From positions 1 through 44,179 of the forward strand of contig CAMLSF010000009.1 of the NCBI GenBank assembly GCA_946482615.1: DNA of 44,179 nucleotides, in the 5' to 3' direction. A program made the translations under genes and the position numbers. The stretch comes from an uncultured Chromatiaceae bacterium (GTDB lineage: Bacteria; Pseudomonadota; Gammaproteobacteria; Enterobacterales; Alteromonadaceae). The notes below the pieces were generated by a model, which did not search any database, was not told where the DNA came from, and saw only the letters and a list, made by a program, of their open reading frames with translations. Below, piece after piece: positions 1-8,653 of the stretch; the stretch's first letter is position 1; each line of letters starts with the position of its first letter.

Positions 1-2
1 GG

Positions 3-71
3 TTTGGTGCACGTTTTGCCCCAAGCAAGCTGTTGCTGGAAAAAGCAGAACAACACGCAACCTTTTATTAA
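3..71 (+). CDS. C-terminal end of a probable fatty-acid oxidation complex alpha subunit (FadJ-like), partial
   Basis: Only the last 22 codons are present, running from the window edge to a TAA at 69-71. The encoded tail begins FGARFAPSKLL and ends in ATFY. This resembles the C-termini of FadB/FadJ-type multifunctional enoyl-CoA hydratase/3-hydroxyacyl-CoA dehydrogenases. Gene order supports FadJ: in Escherichia and Shewanella fadJ lies close to sixA, and sixA-smrB-prmB-aroC is found a few kilobases downstream here. A strong intrinsic terminator follows directly. With so few residues the identity is an inference from context and a short motif, so no symbol is given. Confidence 0.5.
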   Translation, partial: FGARFAPSKLLLEKAEQHATFY

Positions 72-90
72 CTCAATGTCTGATGTTAAC

Positions 91-118
91 AAGGCTTCTG
101 GGTTCAGAAGCCTTTTTT
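91..118 (+). terminator. Intrinsic terminator after the truncated first gene
   Basis: A perfect 10-bp stem (AAGGCTTCTG at 91-100 with CAGAAGCCTT at 105-114) encloses a GGTT loop and runs into a T tract to 118. It ends the transcript of the upstream FadJ-like gene. Confidence 0.9.
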
Positions 119-268
119 GTTTTGTACCAGCCGCATTTTAGCTTTGTGTTGTTTTGTTACATCTTATTCGTTGTAGAAACCATCTCAGATTCTGGTTGTA
201 ACCTTTTCGTTGTGTTAACGTTTTGTTGTTTTTAACCAACAAATCCATGCATAAAAAGAGAGAACAAC

Positions 269-2401
269 ATGCCCAACCCGGTACGAATTCTTGGTTATGG
301 AGTTGCTATGCTAACCAGCCTGCATCTGATGGCCGCCATGCCTTCCTCAGCGCCTGTAGCGCCTGTTAAACCTTATGTCGTCAAATCAGAACATGGCGAC
401 AGGCAAGACCCTTATTACTGGTTGCGCGACGATAAACGACAGGCTCCAGAGGTACTGGCTTATCTCAGCGCAGAAAATCAGTATTACCAGCACTACGCCG
501 ATCAGTATAAAAGCCTGAATAAAACCTTAGCCGATGAAATTATTGGCCGGGTCAAACAGGACGACAGTACAGTGCCTGTGATCAAAGGCGACTATTCCTA
601 TTACACCCGTTATGAACAAGGCAAAGAGTATCCGATTTATGCGCGTAAGCCCAAAGCCGGTGGCGCAGAGCAAGTGATGCTGAATGTCAATGAGCTGGCC
701 AAAGGCAAGGATTTTTACCAGATAGGCAACTATCAGGTGAGTCCCAATCAGCAACTGCTGGCGTATGCCGAAGACAGCACCGGTCGTCGTAATTACAGCA
801 TCAAAGTACGGGATCTGCGCACAGGCAAAGACTTAGCAACAGCTATCACAGGCGCAGAAGCCTCTATCGCCTGGGCGGCTGATAACAGCCAGTTGTTTTA
901 TATTGAAAAAGACCCACAAACTTTATTAGGCACTAAAGTTCGCCGCCATACGCTTGGACAGGCTGTGGCCAAAGATGAAGTGTTGTACGAAGAAAAAGAC
1001 AGCAGTTTTTACATGGGCGTCGGCAACAGTGCTGATGATAAATTTGTGGTGATTTGGCTCGGCAGTACAGTATCGAATGAAATGCTGGTGCTCAAATCCG
1101 ACGATAAAAAAGGCCAATTTAAAGCCATAGCGCCGCGTCAGCGTGACTTCAAATACGAAGTGGAACATATCAATAACCGCTGGGTGATCCTGACTGACTG
1201 GGATGCGCCCAACTACCGCCTGATGACAGTGAATGATAACGAGATTGGCGATCGCAGCCGCTGGCAGCCGCTGTTGGCACATGATCCGGATGTATTTATT
1301 GAGTCGTTCCAGCTTTTTACTGACTATCTGGTGATTAATGAGCGCAGCAATGGTCTGGACAGAGTGCGTCTGATGCCATGGGCTGATTTAAGCAAAGCCC
1401 GGTATGTCGAATCCGATGAGGCCGCTTATGTGGCAAAAGCCGACAACAACCCTGAGCAAAATAGCCAGTGGTTAAGATACAGCTACACTTCTTTAACCAC
1501 GCCTTCTTCTGTTTATGAAATGCATATGCAAACAGGTGAAAAGCGCTTGTTAAAACAACAGGAAGTCCTGGGTGGCTTTGATAAAAACAACTATCAGACA
1601 GAACGGGTGTGGGCCACAGCCAAAGATGGTACTCAAATTCCGGTCAGTTTGTTGTATAAAAAAGGCCTGAAAAAAGACGGTACAGCCCCTTTGTATCAAT
1701 ACGCTTATGGCTCTTATGGCATCTCCAGCTCACCGTCCTTTCGCAGCACTGTATTGTCTTTGGTAGACCGTGGTTTTGTCTATGCCATAGCTCATATACG
1801 AGGTGGTCAGGAGATGGGCCGCAGCTGGTATGAAAACGGCAAGTTGCTGAACAAGGTGAATACCTTCACTGACTTTATCGATGTGACGGATTATCTGGTG
1901 GCTCAAAAGTACGCTGCAAAAGATAAAGTCTTTGCGATGGGTGGCAGTGCCGGTGGTTTACTGATGGGGGCTATTGCCAATATGGCACCGGAGAAATACC
2001 GTGGTCTGGTCACCCATGTGCCTTTTGTTGATGTAGTCACTACTATGCTGGATGAGACTATTCCACTGACCACTAATGAGTTTGACGAGTGGGGCAATCC
2101 AAAACAAAAAGCCTATTACGACTATATGTTGTCTTATTCTCCTTATGATCAGGTGAAAAAACAGGCTTATCCTGCCATGTTAGTCACTACAGGTTTGCAT
2201 GACTCGCAAGTGCAGTATTTTGAACCTGCGAAGTGGGTGGCAAAGCTGCGTACCGTCAAAACCGATCAGAACCCGTTATTATTCCGCACCAATATGGAAG
2301 CGGGCCATGGCGGTAAATCCGGGCGTTTTTCCCGTATGATTGAAATTGCTGACGAATACGCTTTTATTTTGTCTTTGTTGCCAGCCACTCCAGCTTCTTA
2401 A
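269..2401 (+). CDS. Oligopeptidase B-like S9A serine peptidase with N-terminal signal
   Basis: This is a prolyl-oligopeptidase-family serine peptidase that would cleave short peptides, by family precedent after Arg/Lys. An early DPYYWLRDD segment is the typical start of the oligopeptidase B beta-propeller (about residues 35-420). The alpha/beta-hydrolase domain follows. The catalytic triad is visible: Ser560 in GGSAGG, Asp645 in GLHDSQV and His680 in EAGHGG. At 710 residues it matches secreted members of the family. Residues 1 to about 28 form a hydrophobic, signal-peptide-like stretch, so the enzyme is probably exported to the periplasm, whereas classical PtrB is cytosolic. The gene is monocistronic, bounded by terminators at 91-118 and 2416-2456. 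The AGAGAGAA stretch before the ATG can serve as ribosome binding site. The family call is firm; exact specificity is inferred. Confidence 0.92.
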   Translation: MPNPVRILGYGVAMLTSLHLMAAMPSSAPVAPVKPYVVKSEHGDRQDPYYWLRDDKRQAPEVLAYLSAENQYYQHYADQYKSLNKTLADEIIGRVKQDDSTVPVIKGDYSYYTRYEQGKEYPIYARKPKAGGAEQVMLNVNELAKGKDFYQIGNYQVSPNQQLLAYAEDSTGRRNYSIKVRDLRTGKDLATAITGAEASIAWAADNSQLFYIEKDPQTLLGTKVRRHTLGQAVAKDEVLYEEKDSSFYMGVGNSADDKFVVIWLGSTVSNEMLVLKSDDKKGQFKAIAPRQRDFKYEVEHINNRWVILTDWDAPNYRLMTVNDNEIGDRSRWQPLLAHDPDVFIESFQLFTDYLVINERSNGLDRVRLMPWADLSKARYVESDEAAYVAKADNNPEQNSQWLRYSYTSLTTPSSVYEMHMQTGEKRLLKQQEVLGGFDKNNYQTERVWATAKDGTQIPVSLLYKKGLKKDGTAPLYQYAYGSYGISSSPSFRSTVLSLVDRGFVYAIAHIRGGQEMGRSWYENGKLLNKVNTFTDFIDVTDYLVAQKYAAKDKVFAMGGSAGGLLMGAIANMAPEKYRGLVTHVPFVDVVTTMLDETIPLTTNEFDEWGNPKQKAYYDYMLSYSPYDQVKKQAYPAMLVTTGLHDSQVQYFEPAKWVAKLRTVKTDQNPLLFRTNMEAGHGGKSGRFSRMIEIADEYAFILSLLPATPAS

Positions 2402-2415
2402 TTCAAGGTGAAAAC

Positions 2416-2456
2416 AAAAGGCGCTGCTTCTGTTGCCAGCGCCTTTTTTCTTTTTT
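2416..2456 (+). terminator. Intrinsic terminator after the oligopeptidase B gene
   Basis: An 11-bp perfect stem (AAAAGGCGCTG at 2416-2426 with CAGCGCCTTTT at 2437-2447) has a 10-nt loop and is followed by a T-rich run to 2456. Confidence 0.9.
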
Positions 2457-2571
2457 ATAAGCCTGACTCAGACTTTCGTCGCATTTCGCTGTATTTTTTG
2501 CAGTCAGGTTTTGCACTGTCTGGTATAGTGCTGCAGTTTTTTTAGGCAGAGTTACCGGGCAGGAGTGTGCT

Positions 2572-2763
2572 GTGGTTTTTATCCTGAGTCTTTTATGTCT
2601 GAGCAGTGTCAGTGTTTATATTGCGGCCTTACGTACTGGTATGGCGGCGAAACGCTGGGCTTTGGCAGCTTTATGTTTAGGACCTTTAGTGCTTCCTTTG
2701 TTTCATAATCATAAGAGACTGACCTTACGCCGTGCTTTTGGCCGCTTCTCAAATTTCTTTTAA
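2572..2763 (+). CDS. Small membrane protein of unknown function (63 aa)
   Basis: The frame starts with GTG, preceded by AGGAG at 2561-2565 with a six-base spacer, a good ribosome binding site that supports translation. The product has a hydrophobic N-terminal segment (about residues 2-18) and a second one (about 27-43, rich in Ala/Leu/Pro). It ends with a basic tail containing HNHKR and RRAFGR. It may span the membrane once or twice, with the basic tail in the cytoplasm. It sits alone between the oligopeptidase B terminator and maoP. I do not recognise a named family, although small proteins of this style are common beside maoP-like genes in related bacteria. Confidence 0.6.
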   Translation: MVFILSLLCLSSVSVYIAALRTGMAAKRWALAALCLGPLVLPLFHNHKRLTLRRAFGRFSNFF

Positions 2764-2916
2764 TACTGATCCTGCCCTTTATCCTTCACGTATCAAAATT
2801 TGCAATTCAGACGAACTAAAAGGGTTATCCGTCAACCAGTTGCGATTATTTTCTGAGCAAAATACGGCTTCCATTGCATCGGGAAATCATTTCTTTTGAC
2901 AAAGCAAAATTTTTGT

Positions 2917-2945
2917 TTGACGAGTCTGATTTTGTTTACCATACT
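2917..2945 (+). promoter_or_regulatory. Probable sigma-70 promoter of maoP
   Basis: TTGACG (2917-2922) and CATACT (2940-2945) are separated by 17 bp, about 55 bp before the maoP start. The -35 matches five of six consensus bases. A second TTGACA at 2896-2901 has no good -10 partner. Confidence 0.5.
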
Positions 2946-3000
2946 GCGCACAGTTTGATTCGGATAGCTGTAGATACAACAGAAATAGAGGAAAAAAGTG

Positions 3001-3348
3001 ATGCAGCAAAGTTTTGTCGCTAACCGTCGCTTTTTCGATGACCAGAATTTCCCTAAGGGATTCACCAGGTCCGGGCGCTTTACTCTGGCAGAGGGTAATC
3101 TGCTGGAAAAACATGGCAACGCCATGCAGGAACTGGAAGCAGGCTCACGCCAGCCAGTCAATGAAGAAGAACAACGTTTTATCGCTGTTTGCAAAGGTGA
3201 ACAGGAAGCTGTCAGCCAGTATGAAAAAGTCTGGTTGAAGTACAAACAACGTTTGCAGGAAAAACGCAAATTCCATACCGTGTTCGGTAAGAAGCGTATT
3301 GCTGATGGGGGGGAAGACTTCTCCTTCGTAGATAACGACGCAGATTAA
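3001..3348 (+). CDS. maoP: MaoP, macrodomain Ori organization protein (DUF413)
   Basis: The 115-residue product closely follows Escherichia coli MaoP (YifE). Matching elements in order are NRRFFDDQNFPKGF near the start, a LLEKHG segment, PVNEEE with FIAVCKGE in the middle, then VWxKY and FHTVFG near the end. In E. coli this protein works with the maoS site to organise the Ori macrodomain of the chromosome. The frame can also start at GTG 2998, but the ATG at 3001 lies eight bases after GAGGA and gives the family-typical N-terminus, so I chose it. The gene has its own likely promoter and is followed by an exceptionally long hairpin. The maoS partner site cannot be recognised here by eye. Confidence 0.9.
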   Translation: MQQSFVANRRFFDDQNFPKGFTRSGRFTLAEGNLLEKHGNAMQELEAGSRQPVNEEEQRFIAVCKGEQEAVSQYEKVWLKYKQRLQEKRKFHTVFGKKRIADGGEDFSFVDNDAD

Positions 3349-3359
3349 CCTAACAAATG

Positions 3360-3416
3360 AAAATGGGGTCAACGGATATGAATTGCCTGACAATTCATAT
3401 CCGTTGACCCCATTTT
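3360..3416. terminator. Very long perfect hairpin, bidirectional terminator or REP-like palindrome
   Basis: Arms 3360-3385 and 3391-3416 are perfect complements (26 bp) around a CCTGA loop. The inner 23 bp start ATGGGGTCAACGG. A T run to 3419 on the plus strand lets it terminate maoP, and the leading A run gives a weaker T tract on the minus strand for the converging GGDEF-EAL gene. The GGGGTCA head resembles the shorter GGGTCAGAGCC palindromes at 26345 and 43999. Confidence 0.85.
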
Positions 3417-3417
3417 T

Positions 3418-5655
3418 TTAACCCGGTACAGCTGTCAGTTTTGGTTTTTGTTGTTTCTGTTGTTTTAAGAACAAACCAAAATCATGGGCCGATAATGGCT
3501 TACTGTAGAAATAGCCCTGAATAATCTCACAGCGCAGCTGTTTCAGCTGTTGTAACTGCTCCGCATGCTCCACCCCTTCGGCGACCACAGTCAGGTTCAG
3601 GTTGTGCGCTATGGTGACTATAGTGTCGACCATATTGCGGCCACGGGCTGTGTTCATATCGTCGACAAAAGCTTTATCTATTTTTAGTGTATTCAGCGGA
3701 AACTGCTTTAAATAAGCTAAAGAGGAGTAGCCTGTACCAAAGTCATCCATCGCCAGGTGAATACCCCGGGCCCGCAGTTTTTTCATGGTATCTATCGCCA
3801 GCGTAGGCGATTGCATCACAGTGCCTTCGGTGATTTCCAGCTCCAGATGATAAGAGGGCAGCTCAGAGCGCTGCAGAATATCGTCTATCTGCTCACACAA
3901 AAACGGCAGCATAAATTGCTTGGCAGACAAGTTCACCGCAACACGGCCATGAAACAGGCCCATATCTATCCAGCGTTTGACGTCTTCGCAGGTTTTTTGC
4001 AAAACCACTTCACCAATTTCCAGAATTTGCCCTGTTTCTTCCGCCACAGGGATAAAAGAAGCAGGGCTGATTAAGCCTTTTTTCGGCGTAATAAAACGCA
4101 CCAAAGCTTCCATCCCCACCAGTTGACCTGTGACTATGTCCATTTTTGGCTGGTAAAACACAGTGAAATAGTCTTCTTTTAAGCCGTGCCGGATCAGGTT
4201 CTCCACCTGCAAGCGTTTCACCGCCAGCTTATTCATCGAGTCATTAAAAAACAGGTAACGGTTGGCACCTTCGTGTTTGGCATGATACATAGCCGTATCG
4301 GCGTTACGCAGCAGTGCCTGGGGATCGTGACCATCTTCCGGATACAACACTATGCCAATACTGCTGGTGATGGCCAGCTCATGTTGTTCAATAAAAAATG
4401 GCAGGTTAATTTGTTTCAGCAAGTCTTTGGCCAGACTGGTGATGCTGTGAATATCGTTGGTATTTTCCAGCACCACAGCAAATTCATCGCCACCTAAACG
4501 GTAGAGTTTGGCTTTAAAACGGGTGAAGTGGCTTAAACGTTCAGACAACTTACAGAGCAAGGTATCGCCAAGTTCATGGCCAAGCGAGTCGTTAATTTTT
4601 TTAAAGTTGTCTAAATCGAACACCAAAAGTGCATGTTCAACCTGTTCTCGCACCAGCTGGCTTAAATGGCTGGAAAAACGGGCACGGTTGGGCAGGCCTG
4701 TTAGGGTATCTGTGTCGGCCAGACGGTTTAATTCGGCTTCGCGTTTTTTCCGCTCGCTGATATCAGAAACCACCCCCACAAACTGCTGCACTTGCCCTTG
4801 TTCATCTTTAATGACGTCAAAACTCAGTTCGGCCTGATACAGCTCACCGTTGTGCCTTTTGTCTTCAATTTCGCCGGCCCAATAGCCTTGTTCTAACAAA
4901 GCCTGACGGATTTCATGTAAAAAGCGGGCAGGGTAGAGGCAAAGCTCAAAAACATTATGCAACACAGATTCACGGCTTTTGCCCGTCATGCTGACAAAAG
5001 CAGGGTTAACTTCAAGGAGCGCAAAATTAGTATCACAAACCATTACGGCATCTGAGATATTATCCAGACAACGGGCAAACAAGCTTAAGCGCTCTTCGGT
5101 TTCCTTGAGTTGCTGAATGTTTTTTAAGGTGCCGGTCATACGAATGGCCTGACCTTGTTCATTGAGCTGCACCACTTTGCCACGATCCAGTACCCAGACC
5201 CATTGACCGTTGGCTGCTTTAATACGGTAACTGGCCTCAAAGATAGGTGTCATACCATGCATATGCTGTTGCAGCGAACTGGTGACCCTTTCTACGTCTT
5301 GTGGATGGATTTCGGAGCGATTGGGTGGAAATTGTTGACTATCACCCGGTTTTTCCAGCGGCTGATGCCAGGAGCTCGAGCGATACAGCTGACCGGCCTG
5401 TATATCCCAGTCCCATAATTCATCACCACTGCCCCATAACGATAGCCGCAGACGCTCTTCACTTTGTTCGAGTTTGGACTGATAGCGTCGCATCCGCACT
5501 ATGCTCAAATGAGCCAAAGTCAGGGCTACTATCGAAAGGGCGGAGATCAGGGTCAGCATATAAGGTTGTAATGACTCCCAGCCTGCGGCCAAGGCAGGCA
5601 AAGGCACAGCTGATACAACAGCAAATAGCAGCGATAAAACAGGAGTCAGGCGCAC
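3418..5655 (-). CDS. Membrane PAS-PAS-GGDEF-EAL cyclic-di-GMP protein
   Basis: A 745-residue c-di-GMP turnover protein. Residues 1 to about 24 look like a signal peptide and about 33-55 form a transmembrane helix. Two PAS domains follow (about 68-185 and 190-305). The GGDEF domain is about 306-470, with intact GGDEF at 388-392. The EAL domain is about 480-735, with EAL at 516-518 and the expected downstream residues: Asn in AVNLSAKQ, Glu in EITEG, DDFGTGYSSL, KIDKAF and EGVEH. Both halves look catalytically competent. The inhibitory RxxD site before GGDEF is degenerate (RFKA), so product feedback may be lost. The start is GTG with only a weak upstream A/G-rich site. The stop codon lies in the T tract of the 3360-3416 hairpin. 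The signal sensed by the PAS domains is unknown. Confidence 0.93.
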   Translation of the reverse strand: MRLTPVLSLLFAVVSAVPLPALAAGWESLQPYMLTLISALSIVALTLAHLSIVRMRRYQSKLEQSEERLRLSLWGSGDELWDWDIQAGQLYRSSSWHQPLEKPGDSQQFPPNRSEIHPQDVERVTSSLQQHMHGMTPIFEASYRIKAANGQWVWVLDRGKVVQLNEQGQAIRMTGTLKNIQQLKETEERLSLFARCLDNISDAVMVCDTNFALLEVNPAFVSMTGKSRESVLHNVFELCLYPARFLHEIRQALLEQGYWAGEIEDKRHNGELYQAELSFDVIKDEQGQVQQFVGVVSDISERKKREAELNRLADTDTLTGLPNRARFSSHLSQLVREQVEHALLVFDLDNFKKINDSLGHELGDTLLCKLSERLSHFTRFKAKLYRLGGDEFAVVLENTNDIHSITSLAKDLLKQINLPFFIEQHELAITSSIGIVLYPEDGHDPQALLRNADTAMYHAKHEGANRYLFFNDSMNKLAVKRLQVENLIRHGLKEDYFTVFYQPKMDIVTGQLVGMEALVRFITPKKGLISPASFIPVAEETGQILEIGEVVLQKTCEDVKRWIDMGLFHGRVAVNLSAKQFMLPFLCEQIDDILQRSELPSYHLELEITEGTVMQSPTLAIDTMKKLRARGIHLAMDDFGTGYSSLAYLKQFPLNTLKIDKAFVDDMNTARGRNMVDTIVTIAHNLNLTVVAEGVEHAEQLQQLKQLRCEIIQGYFYSKPLSAHDFGLFLKQQKQQKPKLTAVPG

Positions 5656-5709
5656 AGTCAGACTTTTCTAATGGATGTCAATTCACGGTAACTAATGTTC
5701 TTCACACTG

Positions 5710-8481
5710 TCAAAGCCATTCCGATAATAAAGGCAATTTCTCTAATAAATTGAACGGGTTTTGTTCAGTTAAATGGCTATGATCCGGTTTATCTCCTGTG
5801 GCGAGGAAAATAGCATCGTAATCTGGCGCCAGTAATTGATAAAAAAACGCAATAAAGTCTTTCAGGCTCAATTGTTCCAGAGCCAGTTCTATCTGCTCGT
5901 TTAAGTCAAACTGATGATCACCTTGTCCAATCGCCAGCCATAAGCGTTTTGCCCGTGCACCCAGACTGCTGTCGCGTTCTTTAATCTGGGTGGCCAGACC
6001 TTGTTTCATCTGCACAAATTCGTCTTCATCCAGCTCTTCCAACTCGGCCAGAAAGTTTTTGTAAAAAGCTAAAGTGGCTTTATACAAATCGGCGCAGGAC
6101 GAGCTGGGGCTTTGGATATAAAAGGCGATACCGGGTAACAGGTTCATCGGTACATAACCTGTGCCGACTAAATACCCTAATTGTTGCTCTGTGCGTAGTA
6201 CATGAAAATACTCAGGTGAGAGCAAATGATTCGCCAGCATAAACAGCGCCATATCCATAGGACGTTTTTGCCGCGATGGCAGATAAATCACCAGCGCCTG
6301 ATCACTGTGTTCAACAGGAACCTGAATCCAGACCGGACCTACGCCTTGTGTATTGTAACGCTGGCGTGGTAAGGCTTTGCCCTGATGTTGCCCCGACAGC
6401 CATCCCTTTAATGCCTGACTTAATTGTGTTGCATCCGCAGTACGCCAGTTACCTATCATAAAGGCATCCAGATACACCTGTTGCAATAGCTTGTGATGAA
6501 ACTGCATAAAATCGCTGTAACTTTGTTGCTGCAGCGCGGCCGCCAGTTGGTCAATATCCGGATTTAATGGCTGCAATAAAGAAGATAACTGACTGAAAAG
6601 TTTAGACACAGGTTTGTTTTTGCTGTGATTTTGCCAATGCCGGATCAACTGGCGTTTTATTTCGTCAAAACGTTGTTCGTCAAACTGGCAACAGGCCATC
6701 TGAGTCAATAAATCAGAGACCAGCTTAATCTGATTGCCTGCCAGACCACTGCTGTGCAAGCTGATGCCATTATGCTGGACATGCAAATGATAAGTTAAAC
6801 CTGCCGTAGTGGCGGCATAAAAACTTTCGTTGATCTGATCCTGAAACAACTCCAGCCACAAACGACTGGAAGCCATATGAGCAACGGACTGGATACAATT
6901 AGGTAAATTCAGTTGAACAAAAATATGGCCTTTTGGTGTTTTAAAGTCTGTGTCAGCTTTAAACCACAACTTAAAGCCAGGTTCCTGCGCCAAAAGCCGG
7001 GGTTTGGTCATATGGTCAGTATCAGAGAGTAAATTCAGCTCTGTCACCAGATAGGGGTTGCTTTGTGGCAGATGATTGCCTTCTGGCACCTCAGCCTGCC
7101 GGTAATGTCCAAGCTGATCTGGTGTCAGCGGCTGCACCCGATAAGGGGTTTGATACCAACGTGCTTCTTGGTTGGCCTCTATATCAGGCGCAATATACAT
7201 CACCCTCATATTGTCGGGACGGAAATGTCCAAGCAATTCACGGTACAAAGTCTCCGGAGGCAAGTCCATGCGGTAATCGCCATACACATAATCATCGACC
7301 GGATAATGTTGCATATTGACGGACAAATCGCAGGCACCCTGCAAGGCTGTGCTGGGCTCCTGATACAGGTAACTCCATTGCACCAAACGCTGGCGCTCCA
7401 GAAACAAATGCTGCGGAAAAGGCGATTGCCGTAGCAGGTGCAACTGACCAAACATGGCTTCTAAAATCTGATCTTTGGCAAAAACCCCCTGTTCTGTCAG
7501 CTCAAAAGACAGAGTGAAATCTTTGTAGTTACTGCCATCTATGCCGCCACCGGCACTAAGTTGGTTGACCCAACCTTTGTGTTTTAACAAAGCCAGCAAA
7601 GAACCCGGACCTTCATCCCCCAATAAATGCGCTAAAAAAGAAATCAGTTTGTATTTATACCAGGGTTGGATATCGGGCAAAGCAAAACTGGCCACCAACC
7701 GCTGGCTGAATTTATGCGGGGCTATATCCAGTTGCAACGCCTGATGTTCGGCCAGATACAGAGGCTCGGACAAAGGGGCTTTGGCACAAACATGGTTGGG
7801 CAGGGCATTAAAATACCGATGAACCAAAAGCTCCAGTTGTGGCAAGGGCAAGGGGGAGACTAAACACAGAGTCATACGGCGGGCGCCATAATGACTGTCA
7901 AAAAACTGCTGCACAGCCTGCTGCAGACTTTGCTCTGGCGTGTCGCATAAAGTCAGTAAATTCCCCACTGAAAACTTGGCAAAGGGGTGGGCCGGATTCA
8001 CCGTCTCTTTATGTACCTGATAAATGCGTCTGCTGTCATCTTTAAGTTTTAATGAAAACTCAGCTTCAATCGCCTGACGTTCTTTTTCAATATAATCAGC
8101 ATGAAACAAGGGGGCACGGAACATATCAGCAAACCTGTCCAGCGCCTGTTCAAAGTAGTCGGTATCAATATCAAAGAAAAAACTGCTATGCTCAGTACCG
8201 GTCCAGGCATTGTGACTGCCACCATGATGATTGATAAAGTGCTGGTACTCACCGGCATCCGGATACTTTGCAGTGCCCAGAAACAGCATATGCTCAAGAA
8301 AATGCGCTAAGCCCTGGCGTTCAGCCGGATCATCAAAATGTCCGACATTGACCGTCAGCGCAGCCGCACTTTTTTCTGCGTCTTGTTGATGCACCAGAAG
8401 AACGGGCAGATCGTTCGATAAAGTCAGCGCCAGATACTGACGCTTATCGTTAGGGCTTTGCATTAACTGGCTTTTTTTCAA
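5710..8481 (-). CDS. Insulinase-family (M16A, pitrilysin-like) zinc metalloprotease
   Basis: A 923-residue protease of the insulysin/pitrilysin type. The inverted zinc motif HFLEH is at residues 60-64, and the third ligand, Glu141 in the EKERQAIEAE segment, lies 81 residues after His60, as in pitrilysin. The two homologous halves and the length fit subfamily M16A. No signal peptide is evident, so it may be cytoplasmic, unlike E. coli PtrA. The longest frame starts with TTG at 8481, and GAGG lies six bases upstream of it on the minus strand. An internal ATG six codons later has no ribosome binding site, so I kept the TTG. An M16 peptidase next to sixA is, from memory, also the Shewanella arrangement. 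Confidence 0.92.
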   Translation of the reverse strand: MKKSQLMQSPNDKRQYLALTLSNDLPVLLVHQQDAEKSAAALTVNVGHFDDPAERQGLAHFLEHMLFLGTAKYPDAGEYQHFINHHGGSHNAWTGTEHSSFFFDIDTDYFEQALDRFADMFRAPLFHADYIEKERQAIEAEFSLKLKDDSRRIYQVHKETVNPAHPFAKFSVGNLLTLCDTPEQSLQQAVQQFFDSHYGARRMTLCLVSPLPLPQLELLVHRYFNALPNHVCAKAPLSEPLYLAEHQALQLDIAPHKFSQRLVASFALPDIQPWYKYKLISFLAHLLGDEGPGSLLALLKHKGWVNQLSAGGGIDGSNYKDFTLSFELTEQGVFAKDQILEAMFGQLHLLRQSPFPQHLFLERQRLVQWSYLYQEPSTALQGACDLSVNMQHYPVDDYVYGDYRMDLPPETLYRELLGHFRPDNMRVMYIAPDIEANQEARWYQTPYRVQPLTPDQLGHYRQAEVPEGNHLPQSNPYLVTELNLLSDTDHMTKPRLLAQEPGFKLWFKADTDFKTPKGHIFVQLNLPNCIQSVAHMASSRLWLELFQDQINESFYAATTAGLTYHLHVQHNGISLHSSGLAGNQIKLVSDLLTQMACCQFDEQRFDEIKRQLIRHWQNHSKNKPVSKLFSQLSSLLQPLNPDIDQLAAALQQQSYSDFMQFHHKLLQQVYLDAFMIGNWRTADATQLSQALKGWLSGQHQGKALPRQRYNTQGVGPVWIQVPVEHSDQALVIYLPSRQKRPMDMALFMLANHLLSPEYFHVLRTEQQLGYLVGTGYVPMNLLPGIAFYIQSPSSSCADLYKATLAFYKNFLAELEELDEDEFVQMKQGLATQIKERDSSLGARAKRLWLAIGQGDHQFDLNEQIELALEQLSLKDFIAFFYQLLAPDYDAIFLATGDKPDHSHLTEQNPFNLLEKLPLLSEWL

Positions 8482-8653
8482 TTTATGCCTCGTGACGGGA
8501 ACCCTGAAAATACAGAATGCAAGGGTTCATCATAGCGATTAGGAATATAGTAACGCAATTTTATGCTTTATTAGCAGTTACTGTCGGCATTAACTTTCAT
8601 TATCATAGCGCACTCTTTTCGCGAGTGTCGCGAAGTTGTAACTGGTAGCAACA

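Noticed and set aside
167..213. Direct repeat TTCGTTGT (167-174 and 206-213) before the oligopeptidase B gene
   Set aside because: Eight bases in a T-rich leader is too short to separate from chance, and no symmetry is present.
2832..3269. 145-residue minus-strand frame over maoP
   Set aside because: Antisense to a recognised gene, low-complexity Ser/Phe/Cys composition, no family features.
5301..5753. 150-residue plus-strand frame spanning the GGDEF-EAL start and the M16 gene end
   Set aside because: Overlaps two well-supported minus-strand genes and shows no recognisable motif.
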